The notes under the pieces were generated by a model. That model was not told the DNA's origin. It searched no databases and saw nothing but the letters and a program-made list of their open reading frames with translations. From the NCBI RefSeq assembly GCF_000189635.1, contig NW_002476414.1:168129-232128 (forward strand): a DNA stretch of 64,000 nt, written 5' to 3'. Position 1 is the first letter of the stretch, and each line of letters starts with the position of its first letter. The DNA is from Tetrahymena thermophila SB210. Its lineage: Eukaryota; Ciliophora; Oligohymenophorea; Hymenostomatida; Tetrahymenidae. A program made the translations under genes and the position numbers. This document shows positions 40,429 through 53,680 of the stretch, one piece after another.

Positions 40429-41730
40429 TTCAAAAATACACTTTTATTAACTCTTTTATTGACTTTCAATTTTTGTTAGAAAACTCCAATTCCCTTTACT
40501 ATTATTGACACACCTGAAAATGCTAGGTGCTTAGATGGTAGCAAACCAGGAATTTACTATCGTCCAGGAGAGCACAAAAGAAATACTCTCATATATTTGG
40601 AAGGTGTTGGCAATTGTGCTGGTCATACTGTAGATGACATTCTTGAAAATTGTTATTAAAGATCTTTTACTTTAATCGGTTCGTCTAAATATAGACCTTC
40701 GTTCTTCAATGAATCTGAAATCGAAGGAATTTTCAGAGAAGATGATAAAACTTTTGGAAGATGGAATCTTCTAATTATTCCTACTTGCGAAGGTAATTTG
40801 ATTCAGTTGATATTAAATATTCTAATTTTAGTAAAGTAGTTTATATTAAATATAATTCTAAGGAAAAAATAAAAAATATTAGCTTTAATTATGAGTTAAT
40901 AAAGATATATTACTTTAAAAAATCATTTATAATAAAATAGGTGCTTGCTACTTATGCAGGAGATGCTTCTGTTGAATATAAAAATACTACTTTGCATTTC
41001 AGGGCACAAAAAAATGCTTATGTTTATCTTTGATTATATGATTAAAAATTATTAGCTAAATTTGAATCATAATGTTATACTATCTGGAAGTTCAGCTGGT
41101 GCTTTTGGTGCCCATTAATATGCAAATTATCTTTAAAAAATATTACCATTAACTGATGTAAGAATAATTCCTGATTCTGGTTTCTTTTTAGACAGTCCTG
41201 AACCCTTTTAATAAATTGTTTAGGTATTTGGCAACTTTATTAAGAATGATCATTACAAAACTATATTCCCTGAATGCAAGTATTAAACTATTGGCTCTGA
41301 TTTCTACAAATGCATTCTTCTAAAGTATTCTTGGGAATTCATTTAAACAGATGCATTTATTATTGGTTCTTTATATGACAATTGGGCTTTATAGTATATT
41401 TATTAAATTCCTTGCTACAATCATTTCGATTAGTGTGATCCTGAAACTCTTTAATTTATTTTATCTTATGGAGAAACATATAAGATGCTTCTATCTAATA
41501 TTTTATCTAAGAAACCCAATTGGGGTAGTTGGTTGATTAGTTGTGGTTTCCATGATTTCGTCCAAACCAATTGGTATTCAAATAGAAACTTCACAATTCC
41601 CAGCTCTTCTAAATATACAGGTCAAGAATCTTTAGATCAATGGATTAACTATAGGTTTTTGAAATCTAAATAGCGTATTGATTAAGTTCCTTACCCTAAT
41701 AATAAAAACTGCGCTTATTAATACAAATGA
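40429..41730 (+). pseudogene. Pectinacetylesterase/Notum-family pseudogene PAE2
   Basis: Near-identical to PAE1 from just after the signal peptide to the stop, intron included, but broken in three places. The start codon position (40429-40431) reads TTC instead of ATG, and no nearby in-frame ATG replaces it. Four extra bases follow the intron acceptor (exon 2 from 40941). An A-run near 41010 is one base longer, after which an in-frame TGA soon appears. Exon 2 is 790 nt against 785 in PAE1 and PAE3, a net shift of +5. The Ser, Asp and His regions remain recognisable but are out of frame. A sequencing error could explain one change but not all three. Confidence 0.82.
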
Positions 41731-43271
41731 TTGCATTTTTTTATTTAATATTTTTTACCAAATTATTATTAAATCTTTCATCAGAAAACTAATAAATATT
41801 ATTCTTAATTTCAGGTTGAATTAATTTATTTTGTTTACAATAAAAAAATTAATTTTGTTTAATTCTGAACATACAAAGTATAAAAAAATCTTATTTTGAT
41901 TAAAAAAGAAATGTTTATGTTTACTTTTAATAAATAAAAAGTAAAATTATTTTTTTTAATTTTTCTTTTAAAATTGAGGAATTTAAGTTAAAAAGCAATA
42001 AACAAACCAATCAATTTCAATATTTTAGGTCAACTTTATATTTGGAGTTTTAAAAAAAATAAATAAAAACTTTAATTTATTAAAGTTTTAAATAAATTAA
42101 AAATAATATAATATCAAATATTTATTAAAAAAATATATTTACTGTAACTTCATAGCATAAAATCATTAATTTATTGAATTACTAAATTATTAAATAAAAT
42201 ATCTATTTTTTACTTCTTTTTACGAATTTACGAAAATAAAAAAATAAAACGAACGATTTCTGTGAAAGATTTGATTTTATCGAAAAGGTTTTAATTAATT
42301 TCACAGTCAATTTTGATTTTGAAACTTTCCTTTTTTAAATTCTTCTTATTGTCTGTCTGACTGGATATATATATATATATACTTAACTGATGAAAAGTTA
42401 CCTCACATATTTAAGGTGGGATCGAAGGGTTAAAATTAAAAAGAAATAATATTTAAGAAAATGTGTTTGTTAATAAGAAGTTCTTTTTAAAAAAATGAAC
42501 GAAAAATAGTTTGTCATTTTTATAATGAAAAGTATAAAAATTGATTTAAATGAAAAAAAATTAATAAAATAATTCATTTTTTAAAAATAAAACTTAAAAT
42601 TAATGTAAAAAATAAAATCTTTGAGGTTCGTTCATTCAAAAAAACTAAAAACTATTAGAGCTTGTTTAATTCATATGAATTGATTTTTTTTAAATAAATG
42701 AGAATACTTGATTTATTTTAAAATAAAAATATTGACGAATTAACTTAAATATTAAAAAATTTTTCAATAATTACAATATTAAACTTAGAATTATTATTAA
42801 ATATTTTTTAATTGAATTTATTAAAAATATTTTTTTTATGTTTATTTAATTATATTTTTCAAGATCTTAGAACAATAAATAATTAATGTGAATTAAATAA
42901 GTTAATAGCACATATAACCCATTTGTAGAAAAATTAAAAAATATAAAGCATTATGTACCTTCATTAATTATACCAGAATATCCTCTTTAATTTGTTCATA
43001 AATATATAATTATCTTAATTGAAAATTTTAAAAATGATCTAAAATGAAATTTTTATTATTTTAGAAAGTTTAATTTATATTAAGACATAAGTTGATTAGT
43101 AACTTATTAATTAATTAATATATCATATTTATTTACTTTTGAACTATTTTAATGTTATAATTTATTTTTTAAAAATTAATTTTTTGTATTTAATAATCAA
43201 TCAATTGTTTGTTTTTTAAATTAATGTGCTGTATAACAAACTAAAAAAAAAAAAAAAGAACATAATAAAAA
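41731..43271. other. Intergenic region with right edge of the duplication
   Basis: The shared flank ends near 42075. The rest is AT-rich, with a short TA run at about 42367-42380 and a poly-A run near 43244-43257. No exon was recognised before LRR gene F. Confidence 0.5.
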
Positions 43272-45306
43272 ATGTAATTCACAAAACTATAAGATGTAAT
43301 TAAGTATTTTTTAATATTTAAGCTTTAATTTTGCTATTAAAATAGATTATAAATTCCCCTGATATCCAGTCTTACTCTGAGATAGAAATCGACCTTTGGT
43401 ATAACTCATAAAATTTAAATTATCAATTTATTATTTTCTAAATTAAATTCAAGTATTATTTTTCATAAATAAAATTTTAAAAATATATTTTTCTAGTTAG
43501 TTAGTTAATTAGTTAGTAGTTGCTTAATCTGAGTTCTTTTTTAAAAAATATTATAAGTTTTCTTCTTCATCATTTTTTTTTTCTTACTAGAAATTAATTA
43601 AAAATATATTAAAAGGGGAAATTAAGTTGGTTAGCAAGGTGCTTCTAGAATAAGTTCTACTTTAGCTAAATGCAACAATCTCTGCAATTTAATTTTAAAT
43701 TTAAAGTAAATTTATTTTTTAACAAAATATATTTGAAAAGTATTTTTTATTTGAATTTATTTTAGGAAGATAATTTGAATATTTTTAATTTTAACAATTT
43801 TTAAAATAAATAAATAAATTTATTTATCTATTAATTATTTTAAATATTTTCAAAGTAGGAATTAAATAAACTCATAAGGTATTTTAGAGTTAGGTTCTGC
43901 TTTTGTAAAATGTAAAAATCTCTCAGCTTTAACTCTATCTCTGACGTAAAATTCTTCTTTAATTTATTTGATTTTTTATATGAAATAAATAGATATAAAA
44001 TCGTTATTGATTATTAATTGCTTGCATTTATTTTTCATTAAAATATTTTCCCATTTAAATCTAATTTAAATATTTATACAATTTTTTCTAAAATTGACTA
44101 TTTAAATCGATAAATTAATATTTTAAAAGAGATAATTGTATTGAGGGAAAGGGAGCATTAAATTTGGGTTCTTCTTTAACAAAATGTATTAATCTTTCAA
44201 CTTTAAAACTTAATCTTATGTAAATAAATTTTTTTGTTTGATTTTTATTTTCAAACTATTGAAAATTATTTAACATATGGTCTTTTATTTATTTTTTTAG
44301 GTTATGAAATTTTTTTTTTAATTTGTTGAAGTTTTATCAATTTTATTTTTTATTTAACAAAAAAAATAATTTTATCATTTTCAATTCAAAGTTTTATTAA
44401 TTTCTATTTCCACTTTATTTTTCCATAATTAATAAATTTATTCATTTTTATGATTTGAACAAATAATTTTTAAAAGCCAAAATTAAATTGGTGATGAAGG
44501 TTGTTAAGCTTTAGGCTCCTCTTTGAAAAACTGCTCTAAGCTGTCCAATTTAGTGCTTATCTTGTGGTAATGTTATTTTATTAGTGGCAAAGAGTATTTA
44601 AAAAATAAGCTACTAATTTTTAAAAACTTTAAACTATTTGTTTATCTATCCTTTAATTAAAACCTATAATTTATAATTTATATTGGTTGCTGCTTAAAAT
44701 TAACTTAAATTCTTTAAAAAGTAATAATAAAATTAGTGTTCAGGGTGCTCAAGAGTTAGGCATTGGATTATCATAATGCAGCAAGCTCTTGTATTTGTCG
44801 CTTGATCTTTAGTAAAAATATTTTAAGATTTATCTAAAAATAATAATCTAAAAATTTTAACTTTGAAAACAAATAAATTATCTCAGTTATAATCTTTAAA
44901 AATGTTATATGTTTTTTAACTTTTAGATTATATTATTATATGCTTATTTATTTTATCTAATCTTAAATAATTTTTTAAAATATTAAAAGTAATAATAAAA
45001 TTGGTAACCCTGGCTCAAAAATCTTAGGCTTTAATTTAGCAAAGTGTAGCCATATTAAACATTTTATAATCTACCTTTAGTAAAATATTTATTTTTATTC
45101 TTTTTAGATATTAATTTTTATATATTTTATTAATATTTAATTTAATTAAAAATTTTTTTATAAATATTTGGACTTTAAAACATTAATATTCAATTCAACT
45201 ATAAATTATAAATAGAAACAATTTGATATCATATGCAAAACAATTGGATTTCAAAAGTTAAATTTGTAAATAAAAGAGATTAGTTACCAAAAAAATATAT
45301 TTCTGA
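43272..45306 (+). CDS. Divergent LRR protein gene F, complete, 6 repeats
   Basis: Same family as genes A-E but on the plus strand and strongly diverged. Start exon 43272-43295 (MQFTKLQD; donor GTAATTA as in A, B and D). Second exon 43346-43398 ends in SEIEIDL, matching the VLHIDL mini-exon. Six LRR exons, all exactly 90 nt and phase 2: 43616-43705, 43856-43945, 44130-44219, 44477-44566, 44722-44811, 44990-45079. End exon 45258-45306 reads KQKRLVTKKIYF then TGA, matching the KRLVVFKIYF end of gene C. The sum is 666 nt, 221 aa, exactly in frame. Repeats read, for example, NQIGDEGCQALGSSLKNC. Introns share no obvious similarity with those of A-E, so this copy is old. Intact frame and splice sites argue for a functional gene. 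Confidence 0.85.
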
Positions 45307-46629
45307 TTAATTTAGCTTTAATTTTATGTGCAATTATTTTTATTAAGAAATTTTAGTAAATTAATTTATTTAAATTGCAATTTAATATTTGTAAAACTAT
45401 TTGTTTTTATCCTTAATTTAATTATACACTATACATTTTTTAAAATATTTAAAATTAAATAGAAAATTAGTTGTTTTGTTTGGTTAAAAAAATCATATTT
45501 AGAACTAAATATATGGAAAAGGTATTTTAAGGCCACCTCGATTTCAGTTTAGAAATCTCACTAACTTATCAGCTTTAAGTTTAAAATAATTAAAAAGCTT
45601 TTTTATAACTTTTTGAAAGAAATTAATAATTTTATTTGTTTATTTTGCTTATTTCTTTTGTTAATTAAAAATTTATTTTTTAAGAATTTAACAAATTTGT
45701 TAATACAACATAAGTTCATTTAGTGAAAGTTATATTTCCAAAAATAGCAGTGATATTAATTTACCTTAAAGTTAAATTAATTTAAATGGCTAATTTAATA
45801 TTTGAGAAATTAAAAAAATAGAGGTCTTAATAATTAATTAAAGTAATTAAATATCATTTATAATTTTAGCAATTTTCATAAATAATGTAACACAAAAGCT
45901 TATTCCATTCATCTTATTTAATACTAGTTAAACATAAATTTAATTTAAATCAAAAAATAATAATATTTGTACTAACATTTTTATTTAAGATTGATAAAAA
46001 TTCTAATATATTTAAACTAAATATTTTAAGATTGATTTCATAATTAAAAATTACTCCATTAAGATTTGGATAGACATTTGATTAGTGTAAAATAGACAGT
46101 TTATTTTATTTGAAAATAATCCTATTAATTATATCAAACAAATTTTTTGTGTAAATTACAAAATTAAATCTAAAATAGTAATTTTGAATGGCTAGCAAAA
46201 TAATTTGAAAACCCCTAAGTATCATGAAAGTTTACGAATTGTTACAAATCCTTTATTATTAATTTAATTGATGAAACTAAAAAATACAATTTTGTGATTA
46301 ATAATAAATCTGATTTACCTTACAAATTTATCATTTAATCAGAATTAATAACATCGTAATAACAGCTCGAATATTGCAAAAGTAAATCTAAAATCAAAAA
46401 TAAATTTGGTGGTGAAAATTTTGTTCTATTTTAACAATGAATGAGTGAATGAATTTATGAATAAAATTTAGGATATTGCTTTTGATAAATAAATATTTGA
46501 TAGAAAACAGATATCAAACAAAAATATATCTTTGCTTATTTGAAATTTTAAGTGTCAATTAAGAATTAGCTAAAAACAAATAATTAATTATCAAAATTAA
46601 ATAAATTATTGCTAAATTAATATAAAAAA
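45307..46629. other. Intergenic region
   Basis: AT-rich spacer between LRR gene F and PAE3. A stretch near 45520-45590 weakly resembles an LRR unit, but it lies past the gene F stop and lacks proper splice sites. Nothing else was recognised. Confidence 0.45.
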
Positions 46630-47964
46630 ATGAAGAGTCTGCTCTTAATAACTCTATTGGTTGTTCTTTGTTTCTCTTAGAAAACCCCTATTCCTTTCAC
46701 AATCATTGATACTCCTGAAAATGCCAGATGCTTAGATGGTAGCAAGCCTGGTATTTATTATCGTCCTGGAGAAAGCAAAAGAAATACTCTTATCTATTTG
46801 GAAGGTGTTGGAAACTGTGCTGGTCCTACTGTAGATTCCATTCTCGAAAACTGTTATTAGAGATCTTTTACTTATATTGGTTCATCCAAGTACAGATAAC
46901 CTTACTTGAACTCCTCTATGGTATAGGGAATTTTCAGGGAAGACGATAAAACATTTGGAAGATGGAATCTTCTTATTATCCCTACTTGTGAAGGTAATTA
47001 CTTTCTTTCTTTACTTTTTATTGCATTTTATTAAAGATTATTTACTTCTACAAGCTCTTCTTCTTCTTTTTACTTAATTTAATTTTTCCATACAAAACTT
47101 AGCCAAACAATAAAATTATTATTAAGTAGAAATAAAATTAGAAATAAAAATATTTTAAAAATTAAATTAAATTAAATAGGTGCCACTTATGCTGGTGATA
47201 TGTCTGTATAATATAAGAATACCACTTTACATTTTAGAGGTTAAAGAATGCTTTAACATATATTTGACTATATGGTTAAGGAACATAAATTAGACAAAAA
47301 TCATAATGTAATTTTAACAGGTGGTTCAGCTGGTGCTTTGGGTGCATTTTAATATGCAAACTATCTTTAAAAATTGCTCCCATACACTGATGTTAGAATC
47401 GCTCCTGATTCTGGATTCTTTTTAGATAGCCCTTAACCTTTCCAATAAATTCTTGAAGTTTTCGGTAACTTTATTAAGAATGACCACTACTAAACTATTT
47501 TCCCTGAATGCACATACCAAACTAATGGTACTGAATTCTATAAATGTATTCTTCCTAAATACTCCTGGGAGTTCATACAAACTGATGCTTTTATTATTGG
47601 ATCTTTATATGACAATTGGGCTTTGCAATATATTTACTAAATTCCATGCTATAATCATTTCGATTAATGTGATCCTGCCACTCTTTAATTTGTTATGTCT
47701 TATGGTGAGACTTACAGAACTCTTTTAGGAAATATTTTGGCCCAAAGACCTAACTGGGGAAGTTGGTTAGTTAGCTGTGGCTTCCATGGCTTTATCCATA
47801 CTGATTGGTACGAAGATAAGGACTTCGCTATTCCCTCTGGCTCTAAGCATACATGCTAAAAATCACTTGATTAATGGGTACATTACAGATTTTTAACATA
47901 AAAATAACGTATCGAATAAGTCCCCTATCCTGAAAATGAAAACTGTGCACATTTATATAAATGA
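46630..47964 (+). CDS. Secreted pectinacetylesterase/Notum-family hydrolase PAE3
   Basis: Intact third esterase. Exons 46630-46993 and 47180-47964 have the same lengths as PAE1 (364 and 785 nt), giving 382 aa. Signal peptide MKSLLLITLLVVLCFS. Nucleophile motif LTGGSAGALGAF (Ser171 by alignment), Asp in GSLYDNWALQY, His in LVSCGFHG. It is clearly more distant from PAE1 than PAE2 is, so it predates the recent segmental duplication. No membrane-protein partner lies upstream; LRR gene F occupies that side instead. An apparent ORF at 47453-47728 is a shadow in another frame. Confidence 0.88.
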
Positions 47965-48635
47965 ATAAGTTAATGAATTGAATTTATCTATAAAATTGAT
48001 ATTGATTCATCTATTTTTATTTGTAAAGTAAGCAAATACATTAATTAGTGATTAAAATTATCCTAATTAACACATTATTTATTGTTTTCAGCTGTTTACA
48101 TTTAATTAAAAATAATTAATTACAAATTTAATTAGTACCAAATTCTGAATTAGCAGTATTAGTTTACAGTTTGTTTTTGGATTTTAACATAAATAAAATA
48201 AGATTAGAAGATATGTATCCTAACATTTTTTTAAATTATCACTTATATGTAAAGATTTATTTATCAAAAAAAATATTCATTTTAATGAATTTCTTTATGT
48301 TTAGAATAAAAAAATTATTGAAGAATTAAAATATATTGCAAAATAAATAAAAAATAAATAAATATTTGGCAAAAAGTTAAAAATAAACAAACATTTAATT
48401 TTTTTTGCTTGTGATATTATTGTAAACAATTAATTTAATTCCATGAATTTAGTAAAAAACTTTTGTATGATACTTAAAATGAGATCTATCTTGTTACAAA
48501 TTAAATTAAAATTTTTTATTTGTATGTGAAGAATGAAATCAATAAAATAAGAAAATTATTAATTATTATTTACCTCATAAAATTATATTTTTAATAAAAA
48601 ATTATCTAAAACAAAAAGATTTTCTCAGAATTAAG
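47965..48635. other. Intergenic region
   Basis: 3' flank of PAE3 and leader of the next coding region. AT-rich; nothing was recognised. Confidence 0.5.
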
Positions 48636-49474
48636 ATGAAATTTGAACTTAAAAAACAAACTTATGAAAAAATAAGAATTCTAGGATTTGCTCGTACTAT
48701 TTAATAAAAAATATGATGAAAAAATTTTGTTTACACTAAGCATTTGCCTAAATTTCTTTTAATATTAATTAGTATAACTTTTCCAAAATTAAAAGTATAT
48801 CTGGAATCTAGAATTCGATGGTTATTAAGTATTATATAAGAACTTGATCAGAGCTCTTAGTAAAAACTACTAAAACCAAATTTTAAGTTATGCAGAATAC
48901 ATCAACTATAACAATAAAACCATTACATTTCATCCCAAACATATAAAAAAAGTTATTTCAATATATTAATAAAATAATATCAATTTCATCAATATTTATT
49001 GGAAACATTAAGGCTCTTTCTTTTTTGCAGATAATCTGGAATAACTTAATTCAAATTAGAAGCTTTTATCACAACAAGAATAAAATATTTACCTTCGAGA
49101 ATATTTAATCAAGAGAGAGAATTATTCAAATAAAGGAAAGAAAAGATAATATCCTACATTAATGGACCCAAATAAAAACTAAAGAAGAGTTAAAAGAAGA
49201 AAAAAAAAACATCTCATTTATAAAATGATTTTAGAATGAATAATAATGGAACATTCAAACAATTTACTCATAAATATGATCAACTAATATAAATAAAAGT
49301 AAGATAAAAAATAGCACCAGATCCATTTTGGCTAATTCATATATTGATTCATATAAAAATAAGTAAAAAACTGATGAGAATCTACCTAAAAATAAGAAAC
49401 AAAGTTCAACATTAGATTTAAAATCCATTCTGGACAATATGAAGATACAATGTTTACACAATTATATTGATTGA
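48636..49474 (+). pseudogene. Unrecognised small gene, probably frameshifted
   Basis: Exon 48636-48693 starts at an ATG (MKFELKKQTYEKIRILGF) and joins exon 48773 onwards through a phase-1 GT..AG intron. This frame stays open with protein-like, Gln/Asn/Lys-rich content to TGA at 49237-49239, giving 174 aa. Past an A-run at about 49200-49209, protein-like content continues in a second frame (NNNGTFKQFTHKYDQL). Beyond about 49305 it continues in a third frame (SILANSYIDSYKNK), ending in NYID and TGA 49472-49474. Either the gene really ends at 49239, or it is a longer gene broken by two indels, one in the A-run, which could also be a sequencing error. No family was recognised. Confidence 0.45.
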
Positions 49475-49779
49475 AATCATAAAAATAAATGAAAATAAAA
49501 TAATATTTAATAATAAATATAGTCGTCTATAATTATGTATTATATATTTTATATGTTTGTAGTAAGTAAATCAATATAGAAATTTATAATGCAAAACTAT
49601 AGGATATATTTAATTATGTTTTGTTTATTTATTTATTTACAAATTAAATTATAATATTTTCTTCGCGGAAACATATTTATTGAAAAATCAAAATATTGTC
49701 GTAATTTATAATCTAAATTAAAAAGATATTAAAAAAATTAAAGTTTGAATTTTTGTTTGTTTGCTTAAAATCTATCAAA
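49475..49779. other. Intergenic region
   Basis: AT-rich leader of the HEAT-like gene. Nothing else was recognised. Confidence 0.5.
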
Positions 49780-52700
49780 ATGATATTTGAAAGGTAGGAG
49801 AATTAAGTTAAAATAGCTCTTAAAATAGGTCAAGATAAAATCAGTTAGCTGTAATAGGTTAGATAAATATATCTTAATGACTAATTTTAAACTATTTAAG
49901 AACTAGAAGATATTTTGCTTGAAGATATTACAGATGGTTTATATTTAGATTGCTCTTTAGATTTAGCTTTTCTACTAATACATGAATGTGCCAATGATAA
50001 GTATAGAATTGAGCACACTTTTAATAGATTATTTTAGCATTATTTGAAAAATGAAAAAAGTGATCATTTAATTAATATCCTTTCTTTCTTATTGAACTAT
50101 TTTCATGAATACATTTATTTATAAGGTGATAAACTTTTTGGGCAGCTCATATCGCAGGACTAAAGTAAAGTCCAAAAAATACTTAATTTGCTAAAAGTTG
50201 CTCTTAGGCCTCAAAAAAATTAGGTAAGGTCTTTAGATTTAAATATAGAAAAGCTAAATTCTATTTAGGGTAATGCCGCTGATGTTGAAGACATTTATAA
50301 TTTAGTTGATGCATTGATAAAACTTGCTCAATAGACTATGTTCACTGGTAAAATGAAAGATGATAAATCAGTTGAAAAGGTAGATTAAAAAACTGAGGAA
50401 TAACTTAAAATAGATGCTCTTAACGTGCTTCTTTTATTGAGGAATAAGCTGAATAAATAATAAAAGAAGAAAGCAATTGCTTTACTATCAAGTAACATCA
50501 ACTTAATTGAAGCTATATGCTAGAAAGATGTAGATTTGATGACAGATTACCTCTACTTTCTAAATACTTATTAAGAAGATTTTCACAAACAAAAAGAAAT
50601 ATTAGTTTTAGAAAAAATGTGTGAAATTATTAACTAATATCTTAAAAATATAACCATTAATGAATATATTTACAAAATTAATTATCAAGAGAAATTTCCT
50701 TTTTCTCGATAGCTACAAACTTATTTAAAACTCTTTTAAAAGACTGAAGGAGGTAAAGAAGCAACCTTAGAATTAAATAAATTGTCTGAAATATACAGCA
50801 ATCAAGAAAGATTTCTGCTTTGTAAGAATACAGCTTATGAAATTACAGTAAAACTATTTTTTTCACAAAAAAGAGAAAAAATTATGCAAAAAAACAGCAC
50901 AATAATATTCGAAATAATCTTAAGCTTATCAAAATTATGCTTTAGCATCGATATGTCAAACGAAAATACGCCTCTTTATGATACTGAATTGTTTTCTTGC
51001 TTGAAAGGAGTTTATGACTTTATTTGTGAAGAAAAAAAAATTCAATTTCTGCATTTCCTCTACTCAAAATTAGCAGAAATAGATAAGGGAGCTGAAGTAA
51101 TTAATGGTGTAGTTACTCAAGTAGAAATTGAAGATAAATTCACTGCAATAGGCTGCTATATAATTTTAGAGTATTTAAGTTCAAAATTAGTAGAGGATAT
51201 GAAGGGATATTCGCTCAGATTTATGAATTTTATTAGCTATCATTTACTTGACGAGTACATTTTCCCATCTGTAGTATCGTTTTTAGCAGAGATGGCCAAC
51301 TATTTTACTTCAAATATAACAGCATACCATAAAAGCTTTATGCCTCAGCTTGTTTCAATAATTTAACAAACAAAAAATCAATTAAAAAAGGAATCAATTA
51401 TCGATACATTTGGAAAGCTATACGATTAGTTAATATTTTTGAGAATAAAGGACATGTATCCATACCTCAAAGACATTTTTTAATTTCTTGTTGAAGAATA
51501 CACAAGCAAGGATTTCTTCGACAAGGAAATGACATACACTGATATTGTTTAGAATTTAATCATTTAAATAATTAACTTGAAAGACATAGAATTATATTTA
51601 AAAGAAGAAATTTTAAATTATGCTGATGCCTTCGTAAGCATGATTAACGATCCATAAGAAAGAAGCAAATTAATTGCAAAAAATCACTAGATAGTTTTAT
51701 ATGGTTTTTTGTGCTTTTAGATAAAGCAAGGAAGAGTTTCAAATGTGTTACTTGAATAAATAAGAGACATCGCGAATGAACTAGCTTAATAAATATATTC
51801 AAAAGGAGATAAAATGACTATAGAGGAAAGAACATTAGTCTATCTCTTCTTCAAAAAATTGACTGTATTTTCTCTAGGATCTTAAGAAATTTTTGATAAA
51901 ATATTCCTTCTAATTTTACCTCGAGTTATATAAGATGCACAGAACGATGTCAGCGTTAAAAACTACTCTATTAAAGAAAGTAATATAGTCCAAGAAGCAT
52001 TTGATGATATTGAGTTAGAAGTAATTTTTACAACTATTTTTTTCAAAATAAATTTTATTTAAATTATTTGATTAAATAAAATAAAATAATTTTTTAGTTA
52101 AAAATAAACAAAATTTTTTTAAGAGGAAAAATGATATAAAAATTAAATTATTAATTCTCTTAAAGCACAAAAATATTTTTTATTAATAAATGAATGAATT
52201 AAAAATAATAAATAAATAGGAAGAAAACCAAGGAGAGCAAGAGGAAGATTTAGACGCAGAATAATATGATTAATTTAATTATTTGATTCCTTCAGATACT
52301 AAAATAAGTTTGGTTGAATCTTCTTTATCGATTTTAGCAGTATTCAGTGAATAGTCGCCAGAAATTTTCATGAATTATAAGAAATTTGATATTTTAAATG
52401 TGTTAATTAATAATCAATTTAATTCTGATTTAACTGAAGATATAATTATTTAGAGTTAGTCGATAATTGGAAGAATATTTGTCTCTGTCTAGAAGTATTT
52501 AATAAGCTTAGAAAACCAAACTTAGGAGTAGTAGGATTTAGGACTGAATGATAATTAATTAGTTGAATTAGACCCTATAATTGATATTTTGCTTTATAGA
52601 TTTCTGAATCACAAAATGCACTTATTTGTGCAAAAGTGTGAAGATAGACTTTACTAAGAGCTCAATAACACTCTTGAAAAATCTGATAAAAAAACTATAT

Positions 52701-53680
52701 TTTCTTATTTTGATAAATTTTATGGGTTGGTGGAGAGTATTTTGTTTGAAAACATTAACACATGTGACACCAACAAAATAGGTAATTGTATTTATAGCAT
52801 TATAGATATTTTAAAAGCGGCTCCATCTAAAATTATGCAAGCGCTACCTTAGACATGGAATATTATAAAATTAATTTTAACTGAAAAAGAAGAATTGTAT
52901 GTAACCTATGAAGAATACATCAGCCAGTAAAAATAATAAGCTCGTGAAGATATTTCAAGCAATAATGAAGAGGATTTTTCTGAGAAATTTACAGAAGACC
53001 CATTTGTTGTTATTCGTTGCATATTTGAAATTTGGGAAATAATTAAAATATAGCCTGAATCATATAAAATATTTAAATCAGTATTTCACTACATTATTTT
53101 AAACTAAGAATTTCAACAGTATGAGCAATATCTCTAAAGTATTTGTGCTTACTTAAAGAAAATTATAAGACATTGTTAAAGTTATCTGAATGTGGAAGAA
53201 GTCCAAGCTTATTATTAAATTATTTAGAAGGTAGCTTTTAAAGTTGATGAAAACTATTTCAGAGAAATTAGTCCTGTAGAAAACCTAAGGATAGCATTTG
53301 CTATGCTACAAACCTATTTAGATAGTAGAATTCCTGATTAAAATATTCAATAAAATGATAGCTATACATTATTTTTGGAGATCATTCCATTGAGAGACGA
53401 AATTGGAGAATTCCCTCAAGTTTTATATATTTTTGAACATTTAATATAAAACAATTACGAGTTTAATGTCATATAGAAGAATAATGTTGTTAAAACAATT
53501 TTAAAAGCAATTAATGACCCAGGTGTATAAGATGTAGATGAAAAAAACTTGTAAATCAGCTTCAAAATCCTTAAAAAGTTATGCTAAAACGATTATGACA
53601 AATAAATTATACTTAAACATATTGAAAAAGAAATAACTAACTTTCAAAAGGAAGTTATCGTTAAATATTTAGAAATTTGA
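49780..53680 (+). CDS. Large HEAT/importin-beta-like protein
   Basis: Two exons, 49780-52020 and 52220-53680, phase 0, 3702 nt, 1233 aa, TGA stop. The protein is an almost unbroken series of amphipathic helix pairs rich in Leu, Ile, Phe and Lys, as in HEAT or Armadillo superhelices. An acidic insert (EEENQGEQEEDLDAEQ) begins near residue 747, directly at the intron. Helix-rich solenoid, length, and an acidic loop in the middle recall karyopherin-beta proteins such as importin-5. I see no classical importin-beta N-terminal domain, so the family call is tentative. It could also be another HEAT scaffold. The ATG used is the first in the open frame; a start further upstream is not excluded. Confidence 0.65.

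Larger units (their letters stand above)
35470..42075. repeat. Tandem segmental duplication, copy 2
   Basis: Second copy of the unit starting near 28560, in the same orientation. It holds membrane gene M2 and the pseudogene PAE2. Homology to copy 1 fades out near 42075, after a shared stretch ending in an AAATAAAAACTTTA motif. Confidence 0.8.

Noticed and set aside
45510..45600. Seventh LRR exon of gene F
   Set aside because: The gene F end exon with TGA lies at 45258-45306, upstream of it. The stretch lacks correct spacing, and no donor follows.
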